A DNA stretch of 64,000 nucleotides from Phenylobacterium sp. (lineage in GTDB: Bacteria > Pseudomonadota > Alphaproteobacteria > Caulobacterales > Caulobacteraceae), in NCBI RefSeq assembly GCF_016124325.1, contig NZ_WGNY01000014.1:186001-250000 (forward strand), given 5' to 3'. Positions 48,271 to 58,699 of this stretch are shown here, piece after piece (within the stretch, counting starts at the first letter, position 1; the number at the start of each line of letters is the position of its first letter). The translations under genes were made by a program, and so were the position numbers. A model generated the notes under the pieces. That model had not been told where the DNA came from. It did no database searches and was given only the letters and a program-made list of their open reading frames with translations.

Positions 48271-49323
48271 TCAGAAGCGCGGGGCGGGCCCTCGGGATCG
48301 TATTTCCCATTCGAAAGCGTCGTCGCCGCGGTCGAGCCGGCGGCGCACATCCAGCACGAGGAACCGGTCGTGGACGGCCAGCAGGCCTTCGAACAGCCCG
48401 TTCCAGGCCTCGAAGGCGCTGTCTGGAATGTATCCCGCGCCCCGCATCAGCCGCCAGCTCGTCTGACGGATGACGGCGCCGGTCGAGCCGGCCTCGATCT
48501 CGCACGCGTCGTCCTGGCCCGCGGCCAGCGCCGCGAGCAGCCGGGCGAAGCCCTCGGGCCCCGGCTCGGCCCCGCCCAGCGTGCGGGCGATCTCGGCGTA
48601 GAACTGCATGCCGATCAGCTTGCCGGTGACGCGGCCCAGGTAGGCGGCCTCGGCCGGCCCGAACAGCTCGGCCAGCACGGGCAGGCCGTTCTTGACGTAC
48701 TCCATGGCGTAGTTGCGGTTGGCCTTGGCCAGCCGCTCGGGCGTCCACGCGGCCTCGTCGAGTGCGGGCGCCGCTCCGGGATCGAAGCGGGGCGGCAGTT
48801 CGTCCGGCGCGTACCGCAGCCGCTCCTCGGGCGCGAGCTCATGGTCATATTCCATGAAGTAGCCCGAAAGGCCCGGCTGGCCGTCGGTGGTCTGCTGGGT
48901 GCAGACGAAGCCGAGGCGCGGATTGCCCAGGCTGACCCCGTTGTGGGCGTACCACCCGCGCAGCACGCCGCGGCTGACCTCGGTGGGGATGCCGCAGATC
49001 GCCGCGCCGTCGTAGATCCAGCGCGGCGGGACGAAGTGAACCCAGGCCTTGGCGTCGCTCTCGCGCACGAACTCCACCTGCACGCCGCCGATGCGGTTGG
49101 AGAGGTAGTGGTAGCCCGCCGCCTTCACCGGGTCGGGCAGGCCGTCGAGGCCCAGCTTCCCCAGGCTGGAGAGGAACTTCTCCAGGTGCTGGCGGCGGAA
49201 GAGGCGGAAGGTGAACTCGCCAGCGTCGGCGGCGCTGCGGCGCGTGACGATGGTCAGCAGCAGGCCCGTGAAGAAGCGGTGATAGAGGGTCGCCGCCGCG
49301 GCCCATCCGGCGTTCGTCGTCAT
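48271..49323 (-). CDS. conserved-looking protein of unknown function
   Basis: This 350-residue soluble protein starts at an ATG with GGGGAGG at close spacing. I do not recognise the family. It is rich in Trp/Tyr and charged residues, with segments such as WVHFVPPRWIYDGAAICGIP and YAMEYVKNGLPVLAELFG. There is no signal peptide or membrane helix after the short hydrophobic TGLLLTIVT. It is first of a three-gene minus-strand run (76 bp to the hotdog-like gene), and diverges from the CYP153 gene across 104 bp. Confidence 0.8.
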   Translation of the reverse strand: MTTNAGWAAAATLYHRFFTGLLLTIVTRRSAADAGEFTFRLFRRQHLEKFLSSLGKLGLDGLPDPVKAAGYHYLSNRIGGVQVEFVRESDAKAWVHFVPPRWIYDGAAICGIPTEVSRGVLRGWYAHNGVSLGNPRLGFVCTQQTTDGQPGLSGYFMEYDHELAPEERLRYAPDELPPRFDPGAAPALDEAAWTPERLAKANRNYAMEYVKNGLPVLAELFGPAEAAYLGRVTGKLIGMQFYAEIARTLGGAEPGPEGFARLLAALAAGQDDACEIEAGSTGAVIRQTSWRLMRGAGYIPDSAFEAWNGLFEGLLAVHDRFLVLDVRRRLDRGDDAFEWEIRSRGPAPRF

Positions 49324-49427
49324 CGTCCTCCCCGATCGGTCTTCTTGTCGGCCGGGCACCTTAGCCCAGCGAGATTGCCGCGCACCCGCTGTTGAGGGCA
49401 TGCTGCGCGTCCAGGAGAGGACGTCCC

Positions 49428-50720
49428 ATGCCGGCGTCCCCGCAACCGGAGGATCGACAAATGGCCGATGGCGGAGCCACGCTGAAGGACCAGGCGCGGG
49501 CGGCGGCCTATGCGACGCCGCTGGAAGACCTCGATCCCGGCAACCCCGATCTGTTCCTGAACGACGCCCACTGGCCCTACTTCGAGCGGCTGCGGCGCGA
49601 GGCGCCCGTCCATTGGTGCAAGGACAGCGAGTTCGGCGCCTACTGGTCGGTGACCCGCTACAACGACATCATGGCGGTGGACACCAACCACCAGGTCTTC
49701 TCGTCCGACGCGGCCCTGGGCGGCATCACCATCCGGGACGCGCGGCCGGATCTGCGGCGGCCCAGCTTCATCGCCATGGACCCGCCGCGCCATGACGTTC
49801 AGCGCAAGACCGTGAGCCCCATCGTCGCGCCGGCCAACCTGGCCCTGATGGAGCCGATCATCCGCGAGCGGGCCGGCAGGATTCTCGACGAACTGCCGGT
49901 GGGCGAGACCTTCAACTGGGTCGACCGCGTCTCGATCGAACTCACCACCCAGATGCTGGCCACCCTGTTCGACTTCCCGTTTGAGGAGCGGCGCAAGCTG
50001 ACCCGCTGGTCCGACGTGGCGACCACGCTGCCCGGCCCCGGCGGCCTCGTCGACACCGAGGAGGAGCGTCAGGCGGAGCTGATGGAGTGCCTGGCCTACT
50101 TCACGCGGCTCTGGAACGAGCGGGTGAACGAACCGCCGCGCGGCGACCTCGTGTCGATGATGGCCCACAGCGAGGCGACGCGGAACATGACGCCCGACGA
50201 GTACCTCGGGAACATCATCCTGCTGATCGTCGGCGGCAACGACACCACCCGGAACTCGATCAGCGGCGGCGTGCTGGCGCTGAACCAGAACCCGGAGCAA
50301 TACGACAAGCTGCGGGCCAACCCCGGCCTGATCACCAGCATGGTGCCCGAGATCATCCGCTGGCAGACGCCGCTCGCCCACATGCGCCGCACGGCGGTCG
50401 AGGACTACGAGCTCTGCGGCCAGACCATCAAGAAGGGCGACAAGGTGGTCATGTGGTACGTCTCGGGCAACCGGGACGAGACGGTGATCGAGAACCCCGA
50501 CGCCTTCGTGATCGACCGCGAGCGGCCGCGCCAGCACCTGTCGTTCGGCTTCGGCATCCACCGCTGCGTGGGCAACCGCCTGGCCGAACTCCAGCTCCGG
50601 ATCGTCTGGGAGGAGATCCTGAAGCGCTTCCGCCATATCGAGGTGATGGGCGAGCCCAAGCGCGTCCGCTCGAGCTTCGTGAAGGGCTACGAGACGTTGC
50701 CGGTCAGGATCGTGAACTGA
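49428..50720 (+). CDS. cyp153: CYP153-type cytochrome P450 alkane hydroxylase
   Basis: This 430-residue soluble P450 belongs to the CYP153 family, which hydroxylates the terminal carbon of medium-chain alkanes and fatty acids. The match is based on several signature stretches: [35 protein letters not shown] (I-helix, 267-286), [14 protein letters not shown] (E308-x-x-R311), [14 protein letters not shown] and [19 protein letters not shown], with haem ligand Cys380. I chose the ATG with AGGAGAGG upstream; a later ATG (49461) is possible. Ferredoxin and ferredoxin reductase genes, often adjacent, are absent. The last 34 bp overlap the convergent dioxygenase. Confidence 0.9.
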   Translation: MPASPQPEDRQMADGGATLKDQARAAAYATPLEDLDPGNPDLFLNDAHWPYFERLRREAPVHWCKDSEFGAYWSVTRYNDIMAVDTNHQVFSSDAALGGITIRDARPDLRRPSFIAMDPPRHDVQRKTVSPIVAPANLALMEPIIRERAGRILDELPVGETFNWVDRVSIELTTQMLATLFDFPFEERRKLTRWSDVATTLPGPGGLVDTEEERQAELMECLAYFTRLWNERVNEPPRGDLVSMMAHSEATRNMTPDEYLGNIILLIVGGNDTTRNSISGGVLALNQNPEQYDKLRANPGLITSMVPEIIRWQTPLAHMRRTAVEDYELCGQTIKKGDKVVMWYVSGNRDETVIENPDAFVIDRERPRQHLSFGFGIHRCVGNRLAELQLRIVWEEILKRFRHIEVMGEPKRVRSSFVKGYETLPVRIVN

Positions 50721-51520
50721 CGCGACGGATCGGTCTGCGGAATCCGCTGGCCGTCGGGCGTGCGCACCACGGCCCCGTCCGGCGCGTACTGGAGGATGTA
50801 GGCCTTGCGCACCGTGCCGGGCTTGCGGTTCGGACCCGTCCGGTGCGGCGCCAGCGACGAGAACACCACGACGTCGCCGATCCGAGCTGGCGCCGCGACC
50901 GCGCCCGCGGGCCGGTCCACACAGACGAGGCCGATGTCGGTGGCCCAGTGCTCCAGCGTGCCCATCCGGTGCAGGCCCGGCGCGATCCAGGGGCAGCCGT
51001 TCTCCTCGTCGACGTCCACCAGCGGAAGCCACAGGGTCAGGTACTGCTGCGGCTCGACGAACGAGTAGCCGTTGTCCTGGTGCCAGGGGAATTCCTGCAC
51101 CTTCTCGGTCTTCTTGTAGACCGCCTGATCCCAGTAGAGCCGGACTTCGGGACCGATCAGGTCGTGGCAGATCCCGGCGATCGCCGGGTGCGCCGCGAAC
51201 CTCTTCAGCGCCTCCGACTTCCTGACGAGGTGCAGGGTGAAGGTGATGGCGGCCGCGTCGGTCAGGCGCATGCGCCCGCCCTGGGCCTGGGCGGCCGCGG
51301 CGTGCGCCGCCTCGAACGGATCGATCTCGGCGCGGACCTCGGCGATCTCCTCCGGCGTGAACACGCCTCTCAGCACCACGAATCCATCGGCGTTGAACTG
51401 GTCGACCTCGGCCGCGGTCAGGCGCTGCAGGCCGGTCCGCGCCGCGTCCTGCCAGACGAAGCCGTCGCTCAGCGGATGCCGCCGCGGGCCGCCCCCGCCG
51501 ATATCGCTCGCGTCGTCCAT
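50687..51520 (-). CDS. phytanoyl-CoA dioxygenase (PhyH) family protein
   Basis: This Fe(II)/2-oxoglutarate dioxygenase of the PhyH family has 277 residues from the [14 protein letters not shown]. The iron ligands are His and Asp in [11 protein letters not shown] and the distal His in [15 protein letters not shown]; the 2-oxoglutarate-binding Arg is probably the one after that His. [20 protein letters not shown] is the usual N-terminal start of the fold. The gene converges on the CYP153 gene with a 34-bp overlap. The substrate is unknown. Confidence 0.9.
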   Translation of the reverse strand: MDDASDIGGGGPRRHPLSDGFVWQDAARTGLQRLTAAEVDQFNADGFVVLRGVFTPEEIAEVRAEIDPFEAAHAAAAQAQGGRMRLTDAAAITFTLHLVRKSEALKRFAAHPAIAGICHDLIGPEVRLYWDQAVYKKTEKVQEFPWHQDNGYSFVEPQQYLTLWLPLVDVDEENGCPWIAPGLHRMGTLEHWATDIGLVCVDRPAGAVAAPARIGDVVVFSSLAPHRTGPNRKPGTVRKAYILQYAPDGAVVRTPDGQRIPQTDPSRQFTILTGNVS

Positions 51521-51587
51521 CGCGCCGCCTTCACATCGGTCCCGCCGTAAGGAATGGTGCGCGCCGCTCTGAGAGTCGAGGGACCGG

Positions 51588-52700
<1,113 letters not shown>

Positions 52701-52706
52701 GCCGGC

Positions 52707-53774
52707 CTAGCGTCCGGCGACCTTCATCTCGCTGACCCTGAGCACGGTGCGGAAGCCTACGTGGTCCGACCCCGTGTCGGTGGGGCCGGCCTCGCGGGCC
52801 GGCGGCCGGTAGCGGAAACAGAAGTTATCGGCGCAGAGGAACGAGCCGCCCTTGATTACGTGGCGGTGCTCGGCCGGGTCGCCGGGGCGGTAGGCCTCGC
52901 GCTCGGTGGGGCCGACGGGGTCGACGGCCTGCGTCGGGTCGAGGCCGGGCTTGTACCAGTCGCGGGTCCATTCCCAGACGTTGCCGGCCATGTCGTAGAG
53001 GCCGTAGCCGTTCGGCGGAAAGCAGCCCACGGGCGCGGTCCGCGCCTTGTAGCCGTCGGCGCCGGTATCGACTGCCGGGAACGGCCCCTCCCAGATGTTG
53101 GCCTGGGGCCTGGCCGGGTCGAATTTCTTCTCGCCCCAGGTGTAGGGCGCGCCATCCAGGCCGCCGCGCGCGGCGTATTCCCACTCGGCCTCGGTGGGCA
53201 GGTCGCGGCCCAGCCATCGCGCATAGGCCAGGGCGTCGTCGTAGGCGATCTGGACGACGGGCTCAGCGTCCTTGCCGGCGATCGAGCTGTCCGGTCCCTG
53301 CGGATGGCGCCAGTCGGCGCCGCGGATCACCCGCCACCAGCGGCCCGGGCCGTCGCTCGGGTCCTTCGCGCCGACGAATACGATGGCCGAGGGCTTCAGG
53401 TCGTCGCCCGAAAGGCCGGGATAGTTCCTGGGATCGAGCGGCCGTTCGGCCAGGGTCACATAGCCGGTGGCGGCCACGAACCGGGCGAAGTCGGCGTTGG
53501 TCACCTCGGTCCGGTCGATCCAGAAGGCGCCGACCTCGGTCGGACGCGGCGGCCCTTCCTCGGCGCGCGCCGGCGCGGCGCCCTGCAGGAACCGGCCGGC
53601 CTCGATCAGCACCATGCCGGCGGTCGCCGGCGCGCGCTCCGGCGCGGCCCGCCCGGACAGGCAGGCGGTGCGGGTCGACGCCTCGGCGTGGGCCGCTTCG
53701 GGGCGGCGCTCGCAGCCCGCCAGCAGCGCCAGGCCCACCAGGGCGGTCGTGGCTCGAAGCGCGGGGCTCTCCAT
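52707..53774 (-). CDS. formylglycine-generating-enzyme-like lipoprotein (SUMF1 family)
   Basis: This 355-residue protein begins with a lipoprotein signal (LVGLALLAGCERRPE; Cys21 would be acylated). The FGE-sulfatase domain fills residues 50-350: EVTNADFARFVAATGY, DLPTEAEWEYAARGG and GNVWEWTRDWY are classical. Near the end, KGGSFLCADNFCFRYR keeps both cysteines (314 and 319) that form the copper/thiol active site of true formylglycine-generating enzymes. So it may activate periplasmic or surface sulfatases, though many SUMF1 proteins have other roles. It diverges from the ECF sigma gene by 149 bp. Confidence 0.9.
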   Translation of the reverse strand: MESPALRATTALVGLALLAGCERRPEAAHAEASTRTACLSGRAAPERAPATAGMVLIEAGRFLQGAAPARAEEGPPRPTEVGAFWIDRTEVTNADFARFVAATGYVTLAERPLDPRNYPGLSGDDLKPSAIVFVGAKDPSDGPGRWWRVIRGADWRHPQGPDSSIAGKDAEPVVQIAYDDALAYARWLGRDLPTEAEWEYAARGGLDGAPYTWGEKKFDPARPQANIWEGPFPAVDTGADGYKARTAPVGCFPPNGYGLYDMAGNVWEWTRDWYKPGLDPTQAVDPVGPTEREAYRPGDPAEHRHVIKGGSFLCADNFCFRYRPPAREAGPTDTGSDHVGFRTVLRVSEMKVAGR

Positions 53775-53923
53775 GGCCGGGGTAGATGCACGGCGAGACG
53801 ACCGCTCGGCAACCCGTTTCCGGCCGCGACAACGCCCCTCGACTTGCCTATGTTCGGCGTCGGCGATGCAAGGCGAGAGCAGTCGGCGCGCCGGTAGATT
53901 TAATTCCTTTTGGGGGGAATGGC

Positions 53924-54469
53924 GTGGCGCCTTCGGGGCCGTCCGAAAGGCGAGCGGTCGACAGTCCGCTGGTCGAGGCGTTCTTCGAGCGGCGCGAGAA
54001 CCTGTTGCTGTTCCTCGCCGCGCGGACGCGTTGCATGGCGACCGCCGAAGACCTGCTCCAGGATCTTTTCGTCAAGCTGTCGACCACCGACGCCGGGGCC
54101 GAGGTGAAGGCGCCCGCCGCGCTCCTCTACAGGATGGCCACCAATCTGCTGATCGATCATGTGCGCAGCGCCCAGCGTTCGTCGCGGCGCAGCGCCGAGT
54201 GGCGGCGGGATACGCGCGTCCAGCTGGCCGGGGAGGACGTCTCCCAGGAACCGGCGGCCGACGAGGCGATCATCTCCCGGGAACGGATCCGGCTCCTGGC
54301 CGACGCGGTGGCCGATCTGCCGCCGCAGATGGGCCGGGCCTTCCGCCTGCACAAGCTGGAGGGCCTGAGCCAGGCCCAGACCGCCCAGGCCATGGGGGTC
54401 TCGACCAAGATGATCGAGCAGCATATCGCGGCGGCCGTGAGGCGCCTCTCCGAGCGGCTGCGCCCATGA
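53924..54469 (+). CDS. ECF sigma factor (FecI-like)
   Basis: This 181-residue extracytoplasmic-function sigma factor starts at a GTG after GGGGGG. Region 2 is at about residues 15-85 (AEDLLQDLFVKLST and LLYRMATNLLIDHVRSAQRS), and region 4 is at about 120-178 (LPPQMGRAFRLHKLEGLSQAQ, then AMGVSTKMIEQHIAAAVRRL). It is followed by a FecR anti-sigma gene and an STN-type receptor, the complete cell-surface signalling unit. It should direct transcription of the receptor when a ligand binds outside. Confidence 0.93.
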   Translation: MAPSGPSERRAVDSPLVEAFFERRENLLLFLAARTRCMATAEDLLQDLFVKLSTTDAGAEVKAPAALLYRMATNLLIDHVRSAQRSSRRSAEWRRDTRVQLAGEDVSQEPAADEAIISRERIRLLADAVADLPPQMGRAFRLHKLEGLSQAQTAQAMGVSTKMIEQHIAAAVRRLSERLRP

Positions 54470-54566
54470 CGACGCGGGATTTTCGCCTGCGACCTAGGGG
54501 CGTCGCATCGCGGCGCCGTCTCAACCGGTGTTCGGCGCGTTTTGCGTCGACCGGGCAGGCGACGTG

Positions 54567-55541
54567 ATGGCAGGAACCCTGGCGCATAAGGATCGGGCGG
54601 CGGCGGAAGCCGGCGCTTGGCTTGCGCGCCTGCAGGGCGACGGCCTCGACGAGCGCGACGGCCTCGAATTCGAGGCCTGGCTCGGAGCCGCGCCGGCCAA
54701 CCGCGCCGCCTACGAGAAGGCCCTTTCGGTCTGGCATGAATTCGAGGACGGCGCGGACGCCATTCTCGCCGAGCTGTCCGACCGGACGCGGCGCGCCCCG
54801 CGTCCATACCTGCCGCGGCGTTGGCTGGTCGGGGCCGGCGGGGCGGCGCTTGCGGCCGGCCTGGCGCTGGCGGTGCTGCCCTCGGCCGTCATGCAGGCCA
54901 GCGCCGAGACCTATGTCACGGGCAAGGGCGAGCGCCGGACGATCACGCTGGCCGACGGCTCGGTGGTCGATCTGAACGCCGAGAGCCGGCTCCAGGTGAG
55001 CTTCTCGCGCGGCGCGCGCCGGGTTGTGCTGGGCGACGGCGAAGCGATCTTCGACGTGACCCACGATGCGAAGCGGCCGTTCACGGTGGCGGCCTCGGAT
55101 CGGGTCGTGCGCGTCGTCGGCACCCAGTTCGACGTGCGCAGCCGCAAGGGCCACCTGACGGTGACGGTCGCCCGCGGCAAGGTCCAGGTGGGGCCGGCGG
55201 GCCGGAGCGGGACGGGGCTGGCGATGCAGCTCACGCCCGGCCAGCGGCTGGACGTCGCCGAATCAGGGCGGGCGGAACTCAAGTCGGTGGACCCGCAGGA
55301 GACCTTCAGCTGGCGCGCCGGACGTCTCGTCTATCGCAGCCAGCCGCTTGCCGATGTCGTCGCCGACCTCAACCGGCAATTCGACCGGCAGATCGAGATC
55401 GCCGACCCGGAACTGGGGAAGATGCCGATCACCGGCGTGATCGTGCTCGACGATCAAGCGGCGGTCATGACGCGTCTGAGCTTGATGCTCCCCATAAGAT
55501 CGGTACCTTCCGAGCGGGGGCTGCTGCTTCTTCGGAAGTAA
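54567..55541 (+). CDS. FecR-type anti-sigma/sigma regulator
   Basis: This 324-residue membrane-spanning regulator transmits the receptor signal to the ECF factor. The cytoplasmic DUF4880-like part (about 10-60) has the conserved EAGAWLARLQ and FEAWLGAAPANRAAYEKA. One transmembrane helix lies near 85-108 (WLVGAGGAALAAGLALAVLP). The periplasmic FecR domain has ITLADGSVVDLNAESRLQV and GEAIFDVTHDAKRPF, and a C-terminal STN-like part (LADVVADLNRQFDRQIEI) contacts the receptor. It is 97 bp downstream of the sigma gene and 43 bp before the receptor frame. Confidence 0.92.
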   Translation: MAGTLAHKDRAAAEAGAWLARLQGDGLDERDGLEFEAWLGAAPANRAAYEKALSVWHEFEDGADAILAELSDRTRRAPRPYLPRRWLVGAGGAALAAGLALAVLPSAVMQASAETYVTGKGERRTITLADGSVVDLNAESRLQVSFSRGARRVVLGDGEAIFDVTHDAKRPFTVAASDRVVRVVGTQFDVRSRKGHLTVTVARGKVQVGPAGRSGTGLAMQLTPGQRLDVAESGRAELKSVDPQETFSWRAGRLVYRSQPLADVVADLNRQFDRQIEIADPELGKMPITGVIVLDDQAAVMTRLSLMLPIRSVPSERGLLLLRK

Positions 55542-55584
55542 GGCCGAAGGTAGAGCGGAGCGGACGATCCTCGCGCGTCGGGAT

Positions 55585-57939
55585 TTGGCGGTCGCCGCCA
55601 CATGCGCCCTGGCGGCGTGCGGTCTAGGCGAAACCGCCGCGGCCGCGCCTGCGCGTATTCGTTTCCACGTCGAGCCCAAGCCCTATTCCGAGGCGCTGAT
55701 CGACGTCGCCCAGCAGGCCAACGTCACGCTGATCGGCGCCGGCGCCTGCGCGGGGACCTCCCGGACGCGCCTTGTCGGCGCCATGACCCTGGAAACCGCG
55801 CTGTCCAGGGTCCTCGCCGGCGCCCCCTGCTCGTGGCGGCTGATCGCGCCGGGCGCGGTCGAGGTCTCGGCCCTCGCGCGCCGCGAGGCGCCCAGGCCGC
55901 TGTCCCCGGCGACCGTCGGCGAGGTTCTGGTGACCGCGACCAAGCGGGTGCGCAGCGCGCGCGAACTGGCGGTCGCCGTCTCGGCGGTGCCTCGCGATCA
56001 GCTCCGCGCGACCGGCGCGAGCGATGCGGGTGAGGCGGCGGGCCAGCTGGCGGGCGTGCTCGCGACCAACCTGGGGCCGGGGCGCAACAAGCTGCTGCTG
56101 AGAGGGTTGTCCGACGGGGCCTACACCGGCCGGGCGCGCTCGGTCGTCGCCACCTACCTCGACGAACTGCCGGTGAACTACAATGCGCCCGATCCCGACC
56201 TGCGCCTGGTCGACGTCGAGCGGGTCGAGGTCGCGCGCGGGCCGCAGGGAGCCCTCTACGGCGCCGGCTCGCTCAGCGGCGTCTACAGGATCGTGACGCG
56301 CAAGCCGGATCTCAATGGCTTCTCGGCCGAGGTGCGCGCGAGCGGGGCGGCGACCCAGGGCGGCGACCCGAGCTATGCGATCGAGGGCTTCATCAACGCT
56401 CCCGTGCTGCGCGACGACCTGGGGCTGCGCCTGTCGGCCTATCAGGAAGTCCAGGGCGGATATCTCGACGACATCACCCAGAACCGCAGCAACGTCGACC
56501 GCACCGAGCGTCGGGGCGCGCGGCTCATCCTGCTCTTCCAGCCCAACGACGCATGGATGGTCAGCCTCACCGCCGCCGGCCAGCATCTGCGCTCGGACGA
56601 CACCCACTACACGACGCCGGGGCTCGGGCTGACGCGATCGGTCCGCATCCAGGAGCCGCACGTCAACGATATCGAGCTGGCGACGGCCACGGTGAAGCAC
56701 TCGTGGGGCTGGGCCGAGCTCACCTCCGCGACCGGCTTCGTCCGCCACGCCTACGGCAGCCTCTACGATGCGACGGCGACGCAACACAACTACACCGACC
56801 GCGCCAAGACCTCGGCCTACTCCGAGCGGACGCGGGCCAAGATGCTGGTCGAGGATCTCTATCTCACCTCGCGCGGCGCAGGGCCCATCGAGTGGCTGGC
56901 CGGCGTGTACGCCTCTGACACCTCGCTCCACTCGCCGACCGAGTTCCTCGCGCAGAACCCGAACCTGCCGAACGTGCCCGTCTATGGCGACAACCGTCAC
57001 GACGACGTCCGCGAGGTCGCCGCCTACGCGGAACTCTCGTACGAGTTCACGCCCGGCTGGACTGTGGCCGCCGGCGGCCGGGTGTTCAGCATCCGCAGCC
57101 GCACCCGCTCGGAGGTGGTCTCGGAACGCTTCATGCCACGCAGCGTCGACCGGGTGGCCAGGTTCGCCAGCTTCTCGCCAAAGCTGTCGATCCAGCACGT
57201 CTTCGGCGACGGGGACCTGGCCTACGCCGTGGCGTCGGAAGGCTATCGCTCGGGCGGCACCAACTCGGGCGGCGCCAACCCGCTCCCGCCGAGCCGTGCG
57301 ACGTTCGCGCCCGACCGGCTGCGGAACTACGAGGTGGGGGTGAAGCTGCAGGCCCTCGACCGGCGGCTCTCGCTGAATTCGGCGCTGTTCTATGACGTCT
57401 GGAAGGACATCCAGACGGACCAGTTCCGCAACTCGGGCATCCCCTACACGACCAACGCCGGGGATGCGCACATCGTGGGCCTGGAGGCCGAGCTCGGCTA
57501 CCGGACCGACAGCGGCTTCGCGATCCAGCTCAATGGCCGGCTCTCGCGCACCCGCACCACGAACGCCAATCCCGACTTCACCAGCCAGCTCTCGGAAAGC
57601 CTTCCCGGCGCGCCGGCGATCTCGGGCGGCGCCGTGCTGAGCTACGAGCGTGAAATCTTCGACGACTGGACGATGCGGCTGATCGCCCAGGCGACCTATG
57701 TCGGCCGCTCGCGCGTCACCTTCGACGCCGCGCCTCCCGAGATGGGCGGCTATGCGCGGACCAAGCTTTCGGCCGAGTTCACCCACAATGCGCTCGGTCT
57801 GCAGATCTTCGTGATCAACCCGCTGAACGATTTCAGCGACACCTTCGCCTACGGGAACCCGTTCAATCCCGACCAGACCCGCCAGATCACGCCGCAGCGG
57901 CCGCGCACCGTCGGCGTCACGCTTTCAGCGGCCATGTGA
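55585..57939 (+). CDS. STN-domain TonB-dependent receptor (FecA type)
   Basis: This TonB-dependent receptor has about 784 residues and an N-terminal STN signalling domain (about 22-95: FHVEPKPYSEALIDVAQQA, TLETALSRVLAGAPC), which touches FecR. The plug has GEVLVTATKRVRSARELAV and VARGPQGALYGAGSLSGVY, and the barrel runs to the end. The 5' end is unclear: I use a TTG, but the preceding in-frame codons encode LARRD, a natural n-region of a signal peptide (ALAACGLGETAAAA), with no ATG/GTG in frame. The true start may be a rare codon up to 18 bp earlier. The ligand is unknown. Confidence 0.87.
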   Translation: MAVAATCALAACGLGETAAAAPARIRFHVEPKPYSEALIDVAQQANVTLIGAGACAGTSRTRLVGAMTLETALSRVLAGAPCSWRLIAPGAVEVSALARREAPRPLSPATVGEVLVTATKRVRSARELAVAVSAVPRDQLRATGASDAGEAAGQLAGVLATNLGPGRNKLLLRGLSDGAYTGRARSVVATYLDELPVNYNAPDPDLRLVDVERVEVARGPQGALYGAGSLSGVYRIVTRKPDLNGFSAEVRASGAATQGGDPSYAIEGFINAPVLRDDLGLRLSAYQEVQGGYLDDITQNRSNVDRTERRGARLILLFQPNDAWMVSLTAAGQHLRSDDTHYTTPGLGLTRSVRIQEPHVNDIELATATVKHSWGWAELTSATGFVRHAYGSLYDATATQHNYTDRAKTSAYSERTRAKMLVEDLYLTSRGAGPIEWLAGVYASDTSLHSPTEFLAQNPNLPNVPVYGDNRHDDVREVAAYAELSYEFTPGWTVAAGGRVFSIRSRTRSEVVSERFMPRSVDRVARFASFSPKLSIQHVFGDGDLAYAVASEGYRSGGTNSGGANPLPPSRATFAPDRLRNYEVGVKLQALDRRLSLNSALFYDVWKDIQTDQFRNSGIPYTTNAGDAHIVGLEAELGYRTDSGFAIQLNGRLSRTRTTNANPDFTSQLSESLPGAPAISGGAVLSYEREIFDDWTMRLIAQATYVGRSRVTFDAAPPEMGGYARTKLSAEFTHNALGLQIFVINPLNDFSDTFAYGNPFNPDQTRQITPQRPRTVGVTLSAAM

Positions 57940-58103
57940 AATTTTTGCGGGGCGACCTAGGGATGGTCGCCGGCCGCGCCGTCATCACCGCGACCTTCGA
58001 CTTCTGGAGAGCCGCTGGTCGAGAAAAAGATGCGCTGCGTACCGGCGCACCAGTCAAACACGGCGCGCATTTCCGAGCCCAAGGTCGCGCCGCGGCTGGC
58101 TGA

Positions 58104-58139
58104 GCGCGGCCCTGGCGAGGAGAGCGTCCAGGGCCGCGC
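58104..58139. terminator. perfect 12-bp GC hairpin
   Basis: GCGCGGCCCTGG pairs perfectly with CCAGGGCCGCGC around a 12-nt loop. It lies 165 bp after the receptor stop. There is no T run, so factor-dependent termination or an RNA structure is as likely as an intrinsic terminator. Confidence 0.5.
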
Positions 58140-58294
58140 CGCCATCGTCCTGCCTGCGACGCGATTGCGAATTGGCCAGGCTTCCGGAGAATGCTATTCT
58201 ATGGTTGTTGGTGGCGGTCGGCTCGGACCGCACGGCGTTCTGCGCCGGACATCAACCCGCGTCGGCTCTCCAGTCGCTGGCACGAGACCTAACG

Positions 58295-58327
58295 CCCCGG
58301 CCCGAGGACGTCACACCTCGGCCGGGG
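58295..58327. other. strong hairpin with one bulge
   Basis: CCCCGGCCCGAGG and CCTCGGCCGGGG form a 12-bp stem with a single bulged C and an 8-nt loop (ACGTCACA). It stands alone in the gene-poor spacer. It has no flanking T run in either direction. It may be an RNA element or a mobile-repeat relic. Confidence 0.45.
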
Positions 58328-58573
58328 CAACTCGTTTCTGGATCACCGCATCATCCCGCAGCCTTCCAAGGCGACTCCGGCCCGCCGGTTTCGTCGATGG
58401 CGACGACCTGCCCGCTCCCGATCGCCGAGGCGACAGCGGCGATGCCCCCTGAAGGCCTGGGCATTCATCGCGCGAGGGCCGCCCCGGCCTGATCCCATCA
58501 AGCGGGCAGGGCGCCCGCGGCCGCAACGGCCCAACGAGGCAAAATCCCGGGGACTCCCACGCGATCACATCGA

Positions 58574-58594
58574 ATGACCAATAGGTCATATAGA
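58574..58594 (+). promoter_or_regulatory. palindromic operator 1 with -10 box
   Basis: ATGACC-AATA-GGTCAT is a perfect 6+6 inverted repeat. It is followed at once by TATAGA, the same -10 box that follows the matching palindrome upstream of the second dehydratase gene. A matching -35 is not clear here. It lies 205 bp before the first dehydratase ATG. Probable binding site of the TetR regulator encoded at 62993-63727 (inference). Confidence 0.6.
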
Positions 58595-58699
58595 AGAGGC
58601 GTGGCGCAAGAAGATTCGAACCGTCAGAAATGCGATAACATACAATCAGATAAAGATTTGTCAGGGTTTGGGCCGCCTCTCCCGCGCCGGCCGTCGAGC

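Noticed and set aside
58601..58635. tRNA T-arm-like string on the minus strand (GGTTCGAATCTTCTTGCGCC)
   Set aside because: The flanking bases do not pair as a T stem, and no anticodon or acceptor arm is present. It may be a tRNA-derived attachment-site relic, but there is no integrase or second copy in the window.
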